From Bacteroidales bacterium (GTDB taxonomy: Bacteria; Bacteroidota; Bacteroidia; Bacteroidales; UBA3824): a DNA stretch of 6,757 nucleotides. The stretch is taken from the NCBI GenBank assembly GCA_016293845.1, contig JAEDDH010000052.1, forward strand, positions 1 to 6,757, written 5' to 3'. A program made the position numbers and the translations under genes. The notes below the pieces were generated by a model that saw nothing but the letters and a program-made list of their open reading frames with translations, searched no databases and was not told the origin of the DNA. Shown here piece after piece: positions 1 to 4,581 of this stretch (the first letter of the stretch is position 1; the number at the start of each line of letters is the position of its first letter).

Positions 1-166
1 CTTCCTCGTCCTTTATTGCCTGCATTGCTGCCGCGCTTGCTTTAATTGCGTTGTCCGCTGCGTGCCAGCTGCAATGTAGGCGCGCCGCTATGGTTGTAAC
101 AAAGCCGTTGCTGTCCTCAATGGCGGCAAGCAGGTCTTTTTCTTTTATGCTTTTTTTTCGTCCCAT
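1..166 (-). CDS. HTH-domain protein, candidate small terminase subunit (5' part only)
   Basis: This is the first 55 codons of a gene that continues beyond the left edge. It begins MGRKKSIKEKDLLAAIEDS and continues with a stretch (about residues 11-45) that reads as a helix-turn-helix: a helix around LLAAI, the phrase NGFVTTIAARLHCS, then a recognition-helix-like segment. Phage proteins with this N-terminal pattern (a short basic start, then an 'xGxVTxAAxxLGCS'-like HTH) are often small terminase subunits, which bind the packaging site and hand DNA to the large subunit. The start at 166 is set by a strong ribosome site (AAAGGGG, about 5 bases upstream on the minus strand). It follows the ParB-methyltransferase gene after a repeat-filled gap of about 100 bases. 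The HTH is fairly clear. The terminase role is inferred from resemblance and position and could equally be a DNA-binding regulator. Confidence 0.6.
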   Translation of the reverse strand, partial: MGRKKSIKEKDLLAAIEDSNGFVTTIAARLHCSWHAADNAIKASAAAMQAIKDEE

Positions 167-183
167 TTTTACCCCTTTACTGT

Positions 184-268
184 TTCGTATTTATTGCGTG
201 TTTTTTCGTTCCTTTTCGTTATTTTCGTTTCGTTTCGTTCGCGTTCGTTATTTTCGTTTTAGTTCGTT
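184..268. repeat. TTCGT/ACGAA word array between two genes
   Basis: Nine copies of TTCGT on the plus strand (ACGAA on the minus strand) are packed into about 85 bases, separated by T- and A-rich spacers. Within it a 16-base unit, TTCGTTATTTTCGTTT, occurs exactly twice (215-230 and 244-259, offset 29). The array fills the gap between the stop codon of the ParB-methyltransferase and the ribosome site of the HTH/terminase-like gene. It has no long ORF with a start codon, only an 8-codon ATG frame overlapping the upstream stop. Small terminase subunits of many phages bind repeated sites in or next to their own gene, so this could be a pac/cos recognition region. That is inference: an iteron-like origin, an operator, or decayed coding sequence remain possible. 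Confidence 0.7.
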
Positions 269-270
269 AT

Positions 271-1584
271 TCATCGTAACGCGCCACTTCCTGCATTTAC
301 GCCGTTTTCCTCCGCCCATTTCGTCCAGCGTTTTCTGATTACGTCGCAATAGTGCGGGTCAATCTCGTTTACGTAAGCCGTGCGGTTTAATTTCTCGCAT
401 GCGATAATAGTTGTCCCACTGCCGCCGAACGGGTCTAATATTGCGTCGTCCTCTTTGCTGCTGTTTTTAATAAGTCGCTGAAATAGTTTAACCGGTTTCA
501 TTGTCGGGTGTTCCTCGTTGCGTGCTGGTTTGTCCTCGTATATAATTGTGTTTGGTACATTGTCGCCCCGCAGTTTTGTGATTTCCTGCAACAGTTCCTC
601 TTTGCTCATTTTCTTGTAATTCGGCTTTTCGTCGTAAACGGTCGTAAGGTCTCGCCGTCCGTCCCAATAATGATTAGCGCCATTTTTCCAGCCGTATAAA
701 CAAGGCTCATGTTTTTTCTGATAGTCCAAATGCCCTAAAACTAAGCTATTTTTAACCCATATCAGATTTTGAAATACTTTTGCGCCGGCGGCTTTTAGAG
801 CCTCGTTAAAATTGACACTTTCGCTGTCTACATACCAACAATAAAACGCACCTCCAGCTTTTAATGAAGTAAACATATTTTTAAACGCTTTTGTTAAAAA
901 CTCTCTAAACGCCGTCCCGTCCATATTGTCATTTTGAATACTGAGACCGGTTCCGCCGTGATAGTCTACATTATACGGCGGGTCTGTTACGATTAAATCG
1001 GCGCGCGTTCCCTGCATTAAAGCGGCCATATCCTCCGCGCTGGTGCTGTCGCCGCAATAAAGAAAATGTCGCCCCAATCGGTAAAGCTGCCCGCGCTGGC
1101 TGTCTGCTACTTCGTCCGGCTTTAATGCTGGCGCCTCGTCGTCGTCTTTTGTTTCCTCCGGCTCCAATTTGCCCAGGTCTAATACTCCGTCGGGCAGGGC
1201 TAGTTCGTCAAAGTCTATTTTAATGTCGCCCAAAAATGCGGCTACGCTGTCGGCTGTCATGTGGCCGTATTGGCTGTTTAATTTAAGCAGCTTTTCTTTC
1301 GCCTCCGCCTCGTCCTTGGCGCTGATGTATACGCAAGGCAGGGCGGGTATTTCTTCGCCTGCTGCTGCCATTTGCTGCAATGCTTTAAGCCTTCCGTGGC
1401 CATCCATTACGTTGTTTTTCCCGTCGTTCTTCCAAACAAAAAAAGGAAAACTAAAGCCGTGTTTTTTAATGCTTTTTATAATCTTTTCTACGTCGCCGGC
1501 GCTGCGTTCCTTTAATTCGCCTTGAAACTCTGTTAATTCGTGCAGCTGAATTGTGTCGCTGCCGGTGCAATTTATTACAATCAT
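271..1584 (-). CDS. ParB/sulfiredoxin-like domain fused to DNA methyltransferase
   Basis: This is a 437-residue two-domain protein. Residues about 8-105 form a ParB/Srx-type domain with the characteristic phrase VMDGHGRLKAL (59-69), preceded by a helix-rich segment and a hydrophobic strand (FSFPFFVW). An acidic linker (about 136-160) leads to a SAM-dependent methyltransferase with catalytic motif IV TDPPYNVDY (200-208), HPTMKPV (359-365) and SAM-binding motif I LDPFGGSGTT (383-392), then the motif II-like VNEID. The order IV before I places it in the beta class of adenine-N6/cytosine-N4 methyltransferases. Such ParB-methylase fusions are known in phages and mobile elements and probably modify phage DNA against host restriction. 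The target sequence cannot be read from the protein. No restriction enzyme lies nearby. The start at 1584 has a GGGGA ribosome site about 12 bases upstream, a somewhat long spacing. Confidence 0.93.
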   Translation of the reverse strand: MIVINCTGSDTIQLHELTEFQGELKERSAGDVEKIIKSIKKHGFSFPFFVWKNDGKNNVMDGHGRLKALQQMAAAGEEIPALPCVYISAKDEAEAKEKLLKLNSQYGHMTADSVAAFLGDIKIDFDELALPDGVLDLGKLEPEETKDDDEAPALKPDEVADSQRGQLYRLGRHFLYCGDSTSAEDMAALMQGTRADLIVTDPPYNVDYHGGTGLSIQNDNMDGTAFREFLTKAFKNMFTSLKAGGAFYCWYVDSESVNFNEALKAAGAKVFQNLIWVKNSLVLGHLDYQKKHEPCLYGWKNGANHYWDGRRDLTTVYDEKPNYKKMSKEELLQEITKLRGDNVPNTIIYEDKPARNEEHPTMKPVKLFQRLIKNSSKEDDAILDPFGGSGTTIIACEKLNRTAYVNEIDPHYCDVIRKRWTKWAEENGVNAGSGALR

Positions 1585-1685
1585 GTTTCTTTTTATCCCC
1601 GTTTTCTCGCGCTTTTCTGTTTTATCTACGCCTTTATAGTCATTTTTTTAGCGTTTTTTTGCGCGTTATGACGTTTTATTTTTAT

Positions 1686-1955
1686 TTATTTCTCTTTTTC
1701 AAAAATAAAGGGCTTTCCGTTTCGGTATGGGTATAAAACAAAATAATCAGCACCCGTTTTAATTGCGTGTTTACTTCTGCCTTGCTTTATTTTGAGCGTG
1801 CCTTGCTGTAATACATCAATACCATAAATCGGGTAACGCACGTCAAACTTAATCAGCTTGATTGTGTGCGTGTCCCCGTTACGTTTATAGTCCACTTCGA
1901 TTCGTCCACGCACCGTGTTTGGTATCAAGTCCCAATCTTCATAAATATAAAGCAT
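1686..1955 (-). CDS. Hypothetical protein, 89 residues
   Basis: I do not recognise this family. The protein is 89 residues, begins MLYIYEDWDLIPNT and looks like a small mostly-beta soluble protein: alternating hydrophobic and charged residues (RGRIEVDYKRNGDTHTIKL, then ADYFVLYPYRNGKPFIF) suggest strands. There is no signal peptide, membrane segment or cysteine pair. The start at 1955 is preceded by AGGAG at 9 bases, and that ribosome site lies at the edge of a 49-base duplicated segment that also encodes part of a 37-residue peptide. That peptide gene overlaps this one by 31 bases in another frame. The overlap suggests translational coupling, or that a recombination event placed an imported start region in front of this gene. 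A gap of about 100 bases follows before the ParB-methyltransferase. Confidence 0.75.
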   Translation of the reverse strand: MLYIYEDWDLIPNTVRGRIEVDYKRNGDTHTIKLIKFDVRYPIYGIDVLQQGTLKIKQGRSKHAIKTGADYFVLYPYRNGKPFIFEKEK

Positions 1956-2038
1956 TTTTTTGCGCTCCTTTTTATTTCCACGGGCTTTCCGTCCTGCATA
2001 AAATAAAAATTATAATTGCTGTTTTTTTTTGCTGCCAT
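1925..2038 (-). CDS. 37-residue peptide, truncated paralogue of the 79-residue protein at 3912-4151
   Basis: This small ORF starts at 2038 (MAAKKNSNYNFYFMQDGK) and ends after 37 codons. Residues 8-25 (NYNFYFMQDGKPVEIKRS) match residues 4-21 of the 79-residue protein encoded at 3912-4151 except for N in place of D at the first position. The shared codons come from a perfect 49-base DNA repeat. After that the frames diverge, and this copy runs out of frame into the start of the 89-residue gene and stops. The preserved frame with a proper ATG argues that it is, or was recently, translated. The nearest ribosome site (AAAGGAG in the last codons of the DUF551-like gene) is about 12 bases away, which is long. 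It could be a functional leader peptide for the next gene or a broken duplicate. Confidence 0.5.
   Translation of the reverse strand: MAAKKNSNYNFYFMQDGKPVEIKRSAKKCFIFMKIGT
1965..1969 (-). promoter_or_regulatory. Ribosome binding site for the 89-residue gene, embedded in a duplicated segment
   Basis: The minus strand reads AAAAAGGAGC here, giving AGGAG 9 bases before the ATG at 1955. The other copy of the duplicated block (at 4093-4141) reads AAAAAGAAGC at the same place, so one base difference just outside the identical 49 bases separates a good ribosome site from a poor one. The site lies inside codons of the 37-residue peptide, so translation of that peptide would pass over it. Confidence 0.6.
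1968..2016. repeat. 49-base direct repeat, copy A
   Basis: These 49 bases are identical to 4093-4141, in the same orientation, 2125 bases away. On the minus strand both copies encode NFYFMQDGKPVEIK in the same reading frame, here within the 37-residue peptide. The match breaks off within a few bases on each side. Identity at every base, silent positions included, points to a recent duplication or recombination rather than protein-level conservation alone. Confidence 0.95.
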
Positions 2039-2041
2039 GTT

Positions 2042-2371
2042 TTATTCATTCTCCTTTGGAAGTACAATTTCTTTCCAAGCGATAACATAATCTCCATCAC
2101 CTTCAAAATATCCTTCGTCTGCATTAAACAAATCAACGTCAAATCCCCATTCGCCATATTCTTCAACGTGATGTGTTCTTTTCCAAGCAACAAGATAAAT
2201 ACCTTTTTCTTTCGGTAAATCTCCATCTTTCATATAATGCCATTCATCCGCTTTGTTATAGCCAAACTCTGCACCGTCTTTAAAACCGTCTATATAAGAA
2301 TGCTTATCAGTTTCCCATTTGTACAAAACTTTCTTGCACATAAAACTATCTTCTGCTTCTTTCTCAAACAT
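2042..2371 (-). CDS. DUF551-like small phage protein
   Basis: This 109-residue protein has the layout of DUF551-type phage proteins: an N-terminal region with FKDGAEFGYN (30-39), then EWHYMKDGDLPKEKGIYLVAWKR (43-65 in outline: a tryptophan, the DGDLP turn, a hydrophobic strand), a variable middle rich in Gly, Asp and Glu, and a closing VIAWKEIVLP (96-105). The molecular role of this family is unknown. The start at 2371 follows a GGGGG-containing ribosome site about 5 bases upstream, within a recurring AAAACGGG leader. Base composition is clearly lower in G+C than the methyltransferase downstream: the row 2041-2100 is one-third G+C, whereas 1021-1080 is 58 percent. This suggests separate acquisition. 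Confidence 0.8.
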   Translation of the reverse strand: MFEKEAEDSFMCKKVLYKWETDKHSYIDGFKDGAEFGYNKADEWHYMKDGDLPKEKGIYLVAWKRTHHVEEYGEWGFDVDLFNADEGYFEGDGDYVIAWKEIVLPKENE

Positions 2372-2384
2372 AGTTACCCCCGTT

Positions 2385-2573
2385 TTATTTCATAACGCCC
2401 GTTTTTTCAAAAATAAACGCGCTTACTGTCTTTTCTTCCTGCGCTGCCATTTTCTTTAATTTTTCTATCTGTTCCGGCTGTCCGCTTATGCAGATAGCAA
2501 CCCGCTTTATTCCGGTAGCTTTGCGGCCGCCGCCGTGGTAGCCGTAGCCGCTGTATTTTTTTTCTTCTGCCAT
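2385..2573 (-). CDS. Ribbon-helix-helix-like small protein
   Basis: This 62-residue protein fits a ribbon-helix-helix (Arc/MetJ/CopG-like) fold: a glycine- and tyrosine-rich, basic N-terminal tail (YSGYGYHGGGRK, 7-18), a strand (KRVAICI, 23-29), a turn (SGQPEQ), helix A (about 33-45, IEKLKKMAAQEE) and helix B (about 48-57, TVSAFIFEK). Proteins of this fold bind DNA as dimers and often repress their own promoter. It lies second in the transcription unit started at about 2755, whose promoter has dyad symmetry, so autoregulation is plausible but not shown. The start at 2573 has AAGGA 7 bases upstream. A different-frame ATG at 2589 gives a longer overlapping frame of poor composition, so 2573 was chosen. 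Confidence 0.72.
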   Translation of the reverse strand: MAEEKKYSGYGYHGGGRKATGIKRVAICISGQPEQIEKLKKMAAQEEKTVSAFIFEKTGVMK

Positions 2574-2598
2574 TATTTATTCCTTGCACCCTTGCGGT

Positions 2599-2718
2599 TT
2601 ATTTTATTTTGCTTTCAGCTTCTTCTTTAGTAGCAAAAGGGCCATAAAAAAGACTTGATCCATCGCTAAATACTAAGCCCGTAATATAAAATACTCCGTT
2701 AACTTCTGTAATCATCAT
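2599..2718 (-). CDS. 39-residue hypothetical peptide
   Basis: This gene has 39 codons, starting MMITEVNGVFYITGLV and ending EEAESKIK. It is supported by an excellent ribosome site (AAGGAG, 7 bases before the first ATG at 2718), a well-formed promoter upstream and no overlap with another gene. The sequence pattern is a beta hairpin (FYITGLVFSDGSSLFYGPF) followed by a helix (ATKEEAESKIK). The 'FYGPFATKEEAE' phrase resembles the 'GPFxTxxEAE' turn found in many small phage and bacterial beta-beta-alpha proteins. The function is unknown. A second ATG directly follows the first. It is the first gene of the promoter-proximal unit, followed 25 bases later by the ribbon-helix-helix-like gene. Confidence 0.78.
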   Translation of the reverse strand: MMITEVNGVFYITGLVFSDGSSLFYGPFATKEEAESKIK

Positions 2719-2731
2719 CTTCTTACTCCTT

Positions 2732-2749
2732 GCAGGCTGTCGTTCCTGC
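2732..2749 (-). promoter_or_regulatory. Leader hairpin just upstream of a ribosome site
   Basis: GCAGG (2732-2736) and CCTGC (2745-2749) form a perfect 5-base stem with an 8-base loop. In the RNA it would lie directly before AAGGAG of the 39-residue gene. It falls in the short untranslated leader predicted from the promoter at 2761-2789. It could modulate initiation, protect the 5' end or bind a protein, but it is short enough to be chance. Confidence 0.4.
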
Positions 2750-2760
2750 CTTATGAGTAT

Positions 2761-2789
2761 AATATACACTCTTTTTTGTATTTTGTCAA
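2761..2789 (-). promoter_or_regulatory. Sigma-70 type promoter (TTGACA-17-TATATT)
   Basis: On the minus strand there is a perfect -35 box TTGACA (2784-2789), a 17-base spacer and TATATT (2761-2766), a near-consensus -10 box. A start near 2754 would give a leader of about 36 bases to the ATG at 2718. The -35 box lies inside a perfect inverted repeat, TGTATT-N5-AATACA (2777-2793). The -10 box lies inside an imperfect one, GAGTGTA-N3-TATACTC (2755-2771). Both suggest repressor binding. It would drive the run of minus-strand genes from 2718 leftwards. Confidence 0.85.
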
Positions 2790-2876
2790 TACATATTACA
2801 AAAAAATATAAAATTTCATTATTTTTTCTTTTCCTGTATACATGTACTTTTTAATATCGCGCTTTGAGCTGGGGTA

Positions 2877-3686
2877 TTATCTAAATAGTGACATCTGTTT
2901 AAAGCGCTTTTCTTCGCGTTCCTGCTGGACAAACATATCTTCTTGTTGTAATGGCAGGATTTTGTTATAAAATGCGTTTACGTATTCGCGCTTCAATTCG
3001 AACCCATAGGCTTTGCGCCCAAGATTTGCGGCCGCGAGCAGTGTTGTACCGCTTCCTGCACAACAATCTATAACTACGTCGTCGATGTCGGTATATAGTT
3101 CTATTAGGCTCTCTAATAGCGGGACGGGCTTTTGTGTCGGGTGTACTTTCGGCGTTGTTTTGTCCTCTATCCATTCTCTGCATTGAAACACCATTTTTCC
3201 GTTATTGCGGAATTTCGGGAGCTTGTCGCGATAAAATAATAGCGCTACTTCAAAATTACCGACTGCGCGCATGTTTGCTTTTAAAACTTGCGCACTATAT
3301 TTTTTATAAAATATAAATACTTGGTGATTTTTAAAGCCGTACTGTTTCGCGTAATGTATCAACTCTTCTTGTTGTTCGTAGGCGCAGAATAAAATCATAC
3401 ATCCCGCTTCGCCGCATTCTTTTGGCTCTTTTTTTAATAGGTTGCTGCAAAAATGGAAAAACTCGCTAATTCTAAAACCGGCTTTATTGTCGGTGTCAAA
3501 TGCTTGTTTTCCGGCCAGCTTGCTTTCGCCGTTCGCGTTGTCCCCACCGTTATACCACTTGGGATTCGAACCGTACATGTTAGTACCTAATTGATATGGT
3601 ATGTCGGTAAGTATAAGCTGGGCTTTTAAAATATCGTGGCTTTTCCAATTTTGAAAACTATCATTATATAATGCTATTCGTTCCAT
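2877..3686 (-). CDS. DNA methyltransferase, beta-class N4/N6
   Basis: This is a 269-residue single-domain SAM-dependent DNA methyltransferase. Motif IV is TDIPYQLG (27-34), with DIPY in place of the usual DPPY, a variant of the catalytic (D/N)PP(Y/F) motif. HPTQKPV lies at 182-188, motif I VIDCCAGSGTT at 205-215 and the motif II acidic residue in YGFELK (227-232). The order IV, target-recognition region, I fits the beta class. Length is close to other compact phage methylases. It methylates adenine-N6 or cytosine-N4 at an unknown site, probably to protect phage DNA or to mark it. No cognate endonuclease is visible. The start at 3686 follows GAGGTG at 5 bases. It is the last gene before the intergenic promoter region. 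It is distinct from the ParB-fused methylase at 271-1584, so the phage encodes two modification activities. Confidence 0.93.
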   Translation of the reverse strand: MERIALYNDSFQNWKSHDILKAQLILTDIPYQLGTNMYGSNPKWYNGGDNANGESKLAGKQAFDTDNKAGFRISEFFHFCSNLLKKEPKECGEAGCMILFCAYEQQEELIHYAKQYGFKNHQVFIFYKKYSAQVLKANMRAVGNFEVALLFYRDKLPKFRNNGKMVFQCREWIEDKTTPKVHPTQKPVPLLESLIELYTDIDDVVIDCCAGSGTTLLAAANLGRKAYGFELKREYVNAFYNKILPLQQEDMFVQQEREEKRFKQMSLFR

Positions 3687-3717
3687 GTTCGCACCTCATT
3701 TTTTCGTGATATTTTAT

Positions 3718-3915
3718 TTATTTCCTGTTTCTCTCATAGGGTTTATTTGCCGTTTCCCATTCGTAATGTTTCTTTACTCCCTTTCTTGGCACTTTTCCAC
3801 TTAGCGCCTTGTAAAACTCGTTTATGTCGTTTGTCGTAATGCAAATATATAAACGAACCCACCCGTCAATTATTGCCGAATTGCGCTGGTTTATGCTTCT
3901 TTCGTCGTGATTCAT
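3718..3915 (-). CDS. Hypothetical protein, 65 residues
   Basis: I do not recognise this family. It is a basic 65-residue soluble protein with a hydrophobic core segment (SAIIDGWVRLYICITTNDINEFYKAL, about 13-38 in outline) and a charged tail rich in Lys, Arg and Tyr. The start at 3915 overlaps the stop of the upstream 79-residue gene as ATGA, and its ribosome site (GAGGTG, 5 bases upstream) lies in that gene's last codons. It is therefore very likely translationally coupled. The methyltransferase follows 31 bases later. Confidence 0.75.
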   Translation of the reverse strand: MNHDERSINQRNSAIIDGWVRLYICITTNDINEFYKALSGKVPRKGVKKHYEWETANKPYERNRK

Positions 3916-4151
3916 TCGTTCACCTCTTTTATTTGGGCTTTTAGTTGGGCTTTTATTTGGGCTTTGAATTTGTCCTTAAAATCTTTGTATGGGTCTACTA
4001 ATTCTAACGTAAGGCTTCCGCTATTATGTTTGTTTATCTCTCGCAGTTCCTTTTTTTGCTCTTTGGAAAGTTTTATTTTTAATTCCGTGCTTCTTTTTAT
4101 TTCCACGGGCTTTCCGTCCTGCATAAAATAAAAATTATAATCGCCTTGCAT
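3912..4151 (-). CDS. Hypothetical protein, 79 residues, with KAQI/L repeat tail
   Basis: I do not recognise this family. The N-terminal part (MQGDYNFYFMQDGKPVEIKR) is shared with the 37-residue peptide at 1925-2038 through a 49-base DNA duplication. A charged helical middle (LSKEQKKELREI) and a short strand-like stretch (GSLTLELV) follow. The C-terminal end has three tandem KAQ(I/L) units (KAQIKAQLKAQIK), which would form an amphipathic basic helix. The start at 4151 has GGGAG 6 bases upstream. The gene overlaps the end of the DUF4406 gene by 17 bases and the start of the next gene by 4, consistent with one translationally linked operon. Confidence 0.78.
   Translation of the reverse strand: MQGDYNFYFMQDGKPVEIKRSTELKIKLSKEQKKELREINKHNSGSLTLELVDPYKDFKDKFKAQIKAQLKAQIKEVNE
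3927..3962. repeat. 12-base tandem repeat, three copies, inside a gene
   Basis: TTTTATTTGGGC (3927-3938), TTTTAGTTGGGC (3939-3950) and TTTTATTTGGGC (3951-3962) lie head to tail. The first and third are identical and the second differs by one base. As a multiple of three the repeat keeps frame and encodes KAQI, KAQL, KAQI in the C-terminal tail of the 79-residue protein. A degenerate fourth unit follows at 3963. Copy number may vary among relatives by slippage. Confidence 0.9.
4093..4141. repeat. 49-base direct repeat, copy B
   Basis: Identical to 1968-2016. Here the repeat is inside the intact 79-residue gene, encoding its residues from about 5 to 19, so this is more likely the original and 1968-2016 the derived copy. 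The first few bases also overlap the last codons of the DUF4406 gene. Confidence 0.95.
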
Positions 4152-4515
4152 GATTTACTCCCGTTTTTTCGCGCTTCTTCATATATTGCGCGCGTCTGTA
4201 TTCTGCGTTATATGCCGGCTTTTTAATCTCGTAAATAATTTCTATTCCTAGATCCCACGCCAGCTTATGCTCAATCTTTGCGCCTGCTGATTCTCGCCAG
4301 CCGTTTAGCATGTATATAGCGTCGCAATCGCATAATAATTTTATGTCGTGGCGCATGTAGTCCGCCCATGTCGCGTCGTCCGGTAGGTGTTCCTCCGCTG
4401 GGTTTACCGGCTGAAAGCCTGCAATTTTAAGCGCCAATTCTGCCGCCTCAAAGTCGGCTTTATAATTTGCGTTGTTTGTTATTTTTCCGCTGATGTATAT
4501 TTTTTTCATTCCCAT
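4135..4515 (-). CDS. DUF4406 protein (nucleoside deoxyribosyltransferase-like fold)
   Basis: This 126-residue protein matches the DUF4406 pattern: an opening strand KKIYISGKIT (4-13), a helix (ANYKADFEAAELAL), the phrase FQPVNPAEE (34-42), WADYMRHDIKLL (50-61), and CDAIYMLNGW (64-73) followed by SAGAKIEH (76-83). The family resembles nucleoside 2-deoxyribosyltransferases, and the Ser-Gly-Ala...Glu pair sits where that superfamily has its catalytic glutamate. It may act on nucleotides, fitting a neighbourhood with a MazG-like enzyme, but no substrate is known. The start at 4515 has AAGGA about 10 bases upstream. An ATG two codons later is an alternative. The basic C-terminal tail (RAQYMKKREKTGVNHARRL) extends past the domain, and its codons also form the leader of the next gene. 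Confidence 0.9.
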   Translation of the reverse strand: MGMKKIYISGKITNNANYKADFEAAELALKIAGFQPVNPAEEHLPDDATWADYMRHDIKLLCDCDAIYMLNGWRESAGAKIEHKLAWDLGIEIIYEIKKPAYNAEYRRAQYMKKREKTGVNHARRL

Positions 4516-4581
4516 ATTTTTTTATTTCCTTATTCTTATTTTTTACTTTTCAGAATTCCTGGAATATCTTTTCTGTCTTTA

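Larger units (their letters stand above)
2719..2876. other. Intergenic control region between two minus-strand units
   Basis: This 158-base gap, the longest in the window, is very AT-rich between 2751 and 2830 and contains no gene. Besides the promoter and leader hairpin it holds an A/T-only inverted repeat (2801-2808 with 2820-2827) that ends in a T run on the minus strand and might act as a weak terminator for the genes to the right. It also holds an 8-base palindrome TACATGTA near 2839-2846. It separates the replication/methyltransferase cluster from the second gene set. Confidence 0.7.

Noticed and set aside
51..338. Plus-strand ORF of 95 codons rich in Phe, Ser and Arg
   Set aside because: It is antisense to the HTH gene, the TTCGT array and the methyltransferase end. 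Its Phe/Arg/Ser composition is what T-rich antisense DNA gives, and it has no ribosome site.
1585..1685. Possible small gene in the gap before the ParB-methyltransferase
   Set aside because: The only ATG frame on the minus strand stops after five codons, and the frame continuous with the methyltransferase has no start codon. No strong hairpin or promoter was seen.
1695..1709. 15-base match TTTTTCAAAAATAAA shared with 2403-2417 (both encode FIFEK near a C-terminus)
   Set aside because: It is low-complexity A/T sequence. The two proteins do not otherwise resemble each other, so chance is sufficient.
1862..2218. Plus-strand ORF of 118 codons
   Set aside because: It lies opposite three minus-strand reading frames with better starts and family resemblance. 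Its Phe/Ile/Cys-rich translation is typical of antisense A-rich genes.
1972..2226. Minus-strand ORF of 84 codons overlapping the DUF551-like gene
   Set aside because: It is out of frame with the DUF551-like gene and with the duplicated peptide frame, and has no family resemblance. The 49-base repeat supports the neighbouring frame instead.
2407..2589. Minus-strand ORF of 60 codons starting 16 bases before the ribbon-helix-helix-like gene
   Set aside because: It is a shifted frame of the same DNA with Arg-rich unnatural composition. The AAGGA site is correctly spaced for 2573.
2801..2827. A/T-only inverted repeat followed by T residues on the minus strand, possible terminator
   Set aside because: The 8-base stem contains no G or C and sits in an AT-rich promoter region, so chance pairing is likely. 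Kept only as a remark in the intergenic entry.
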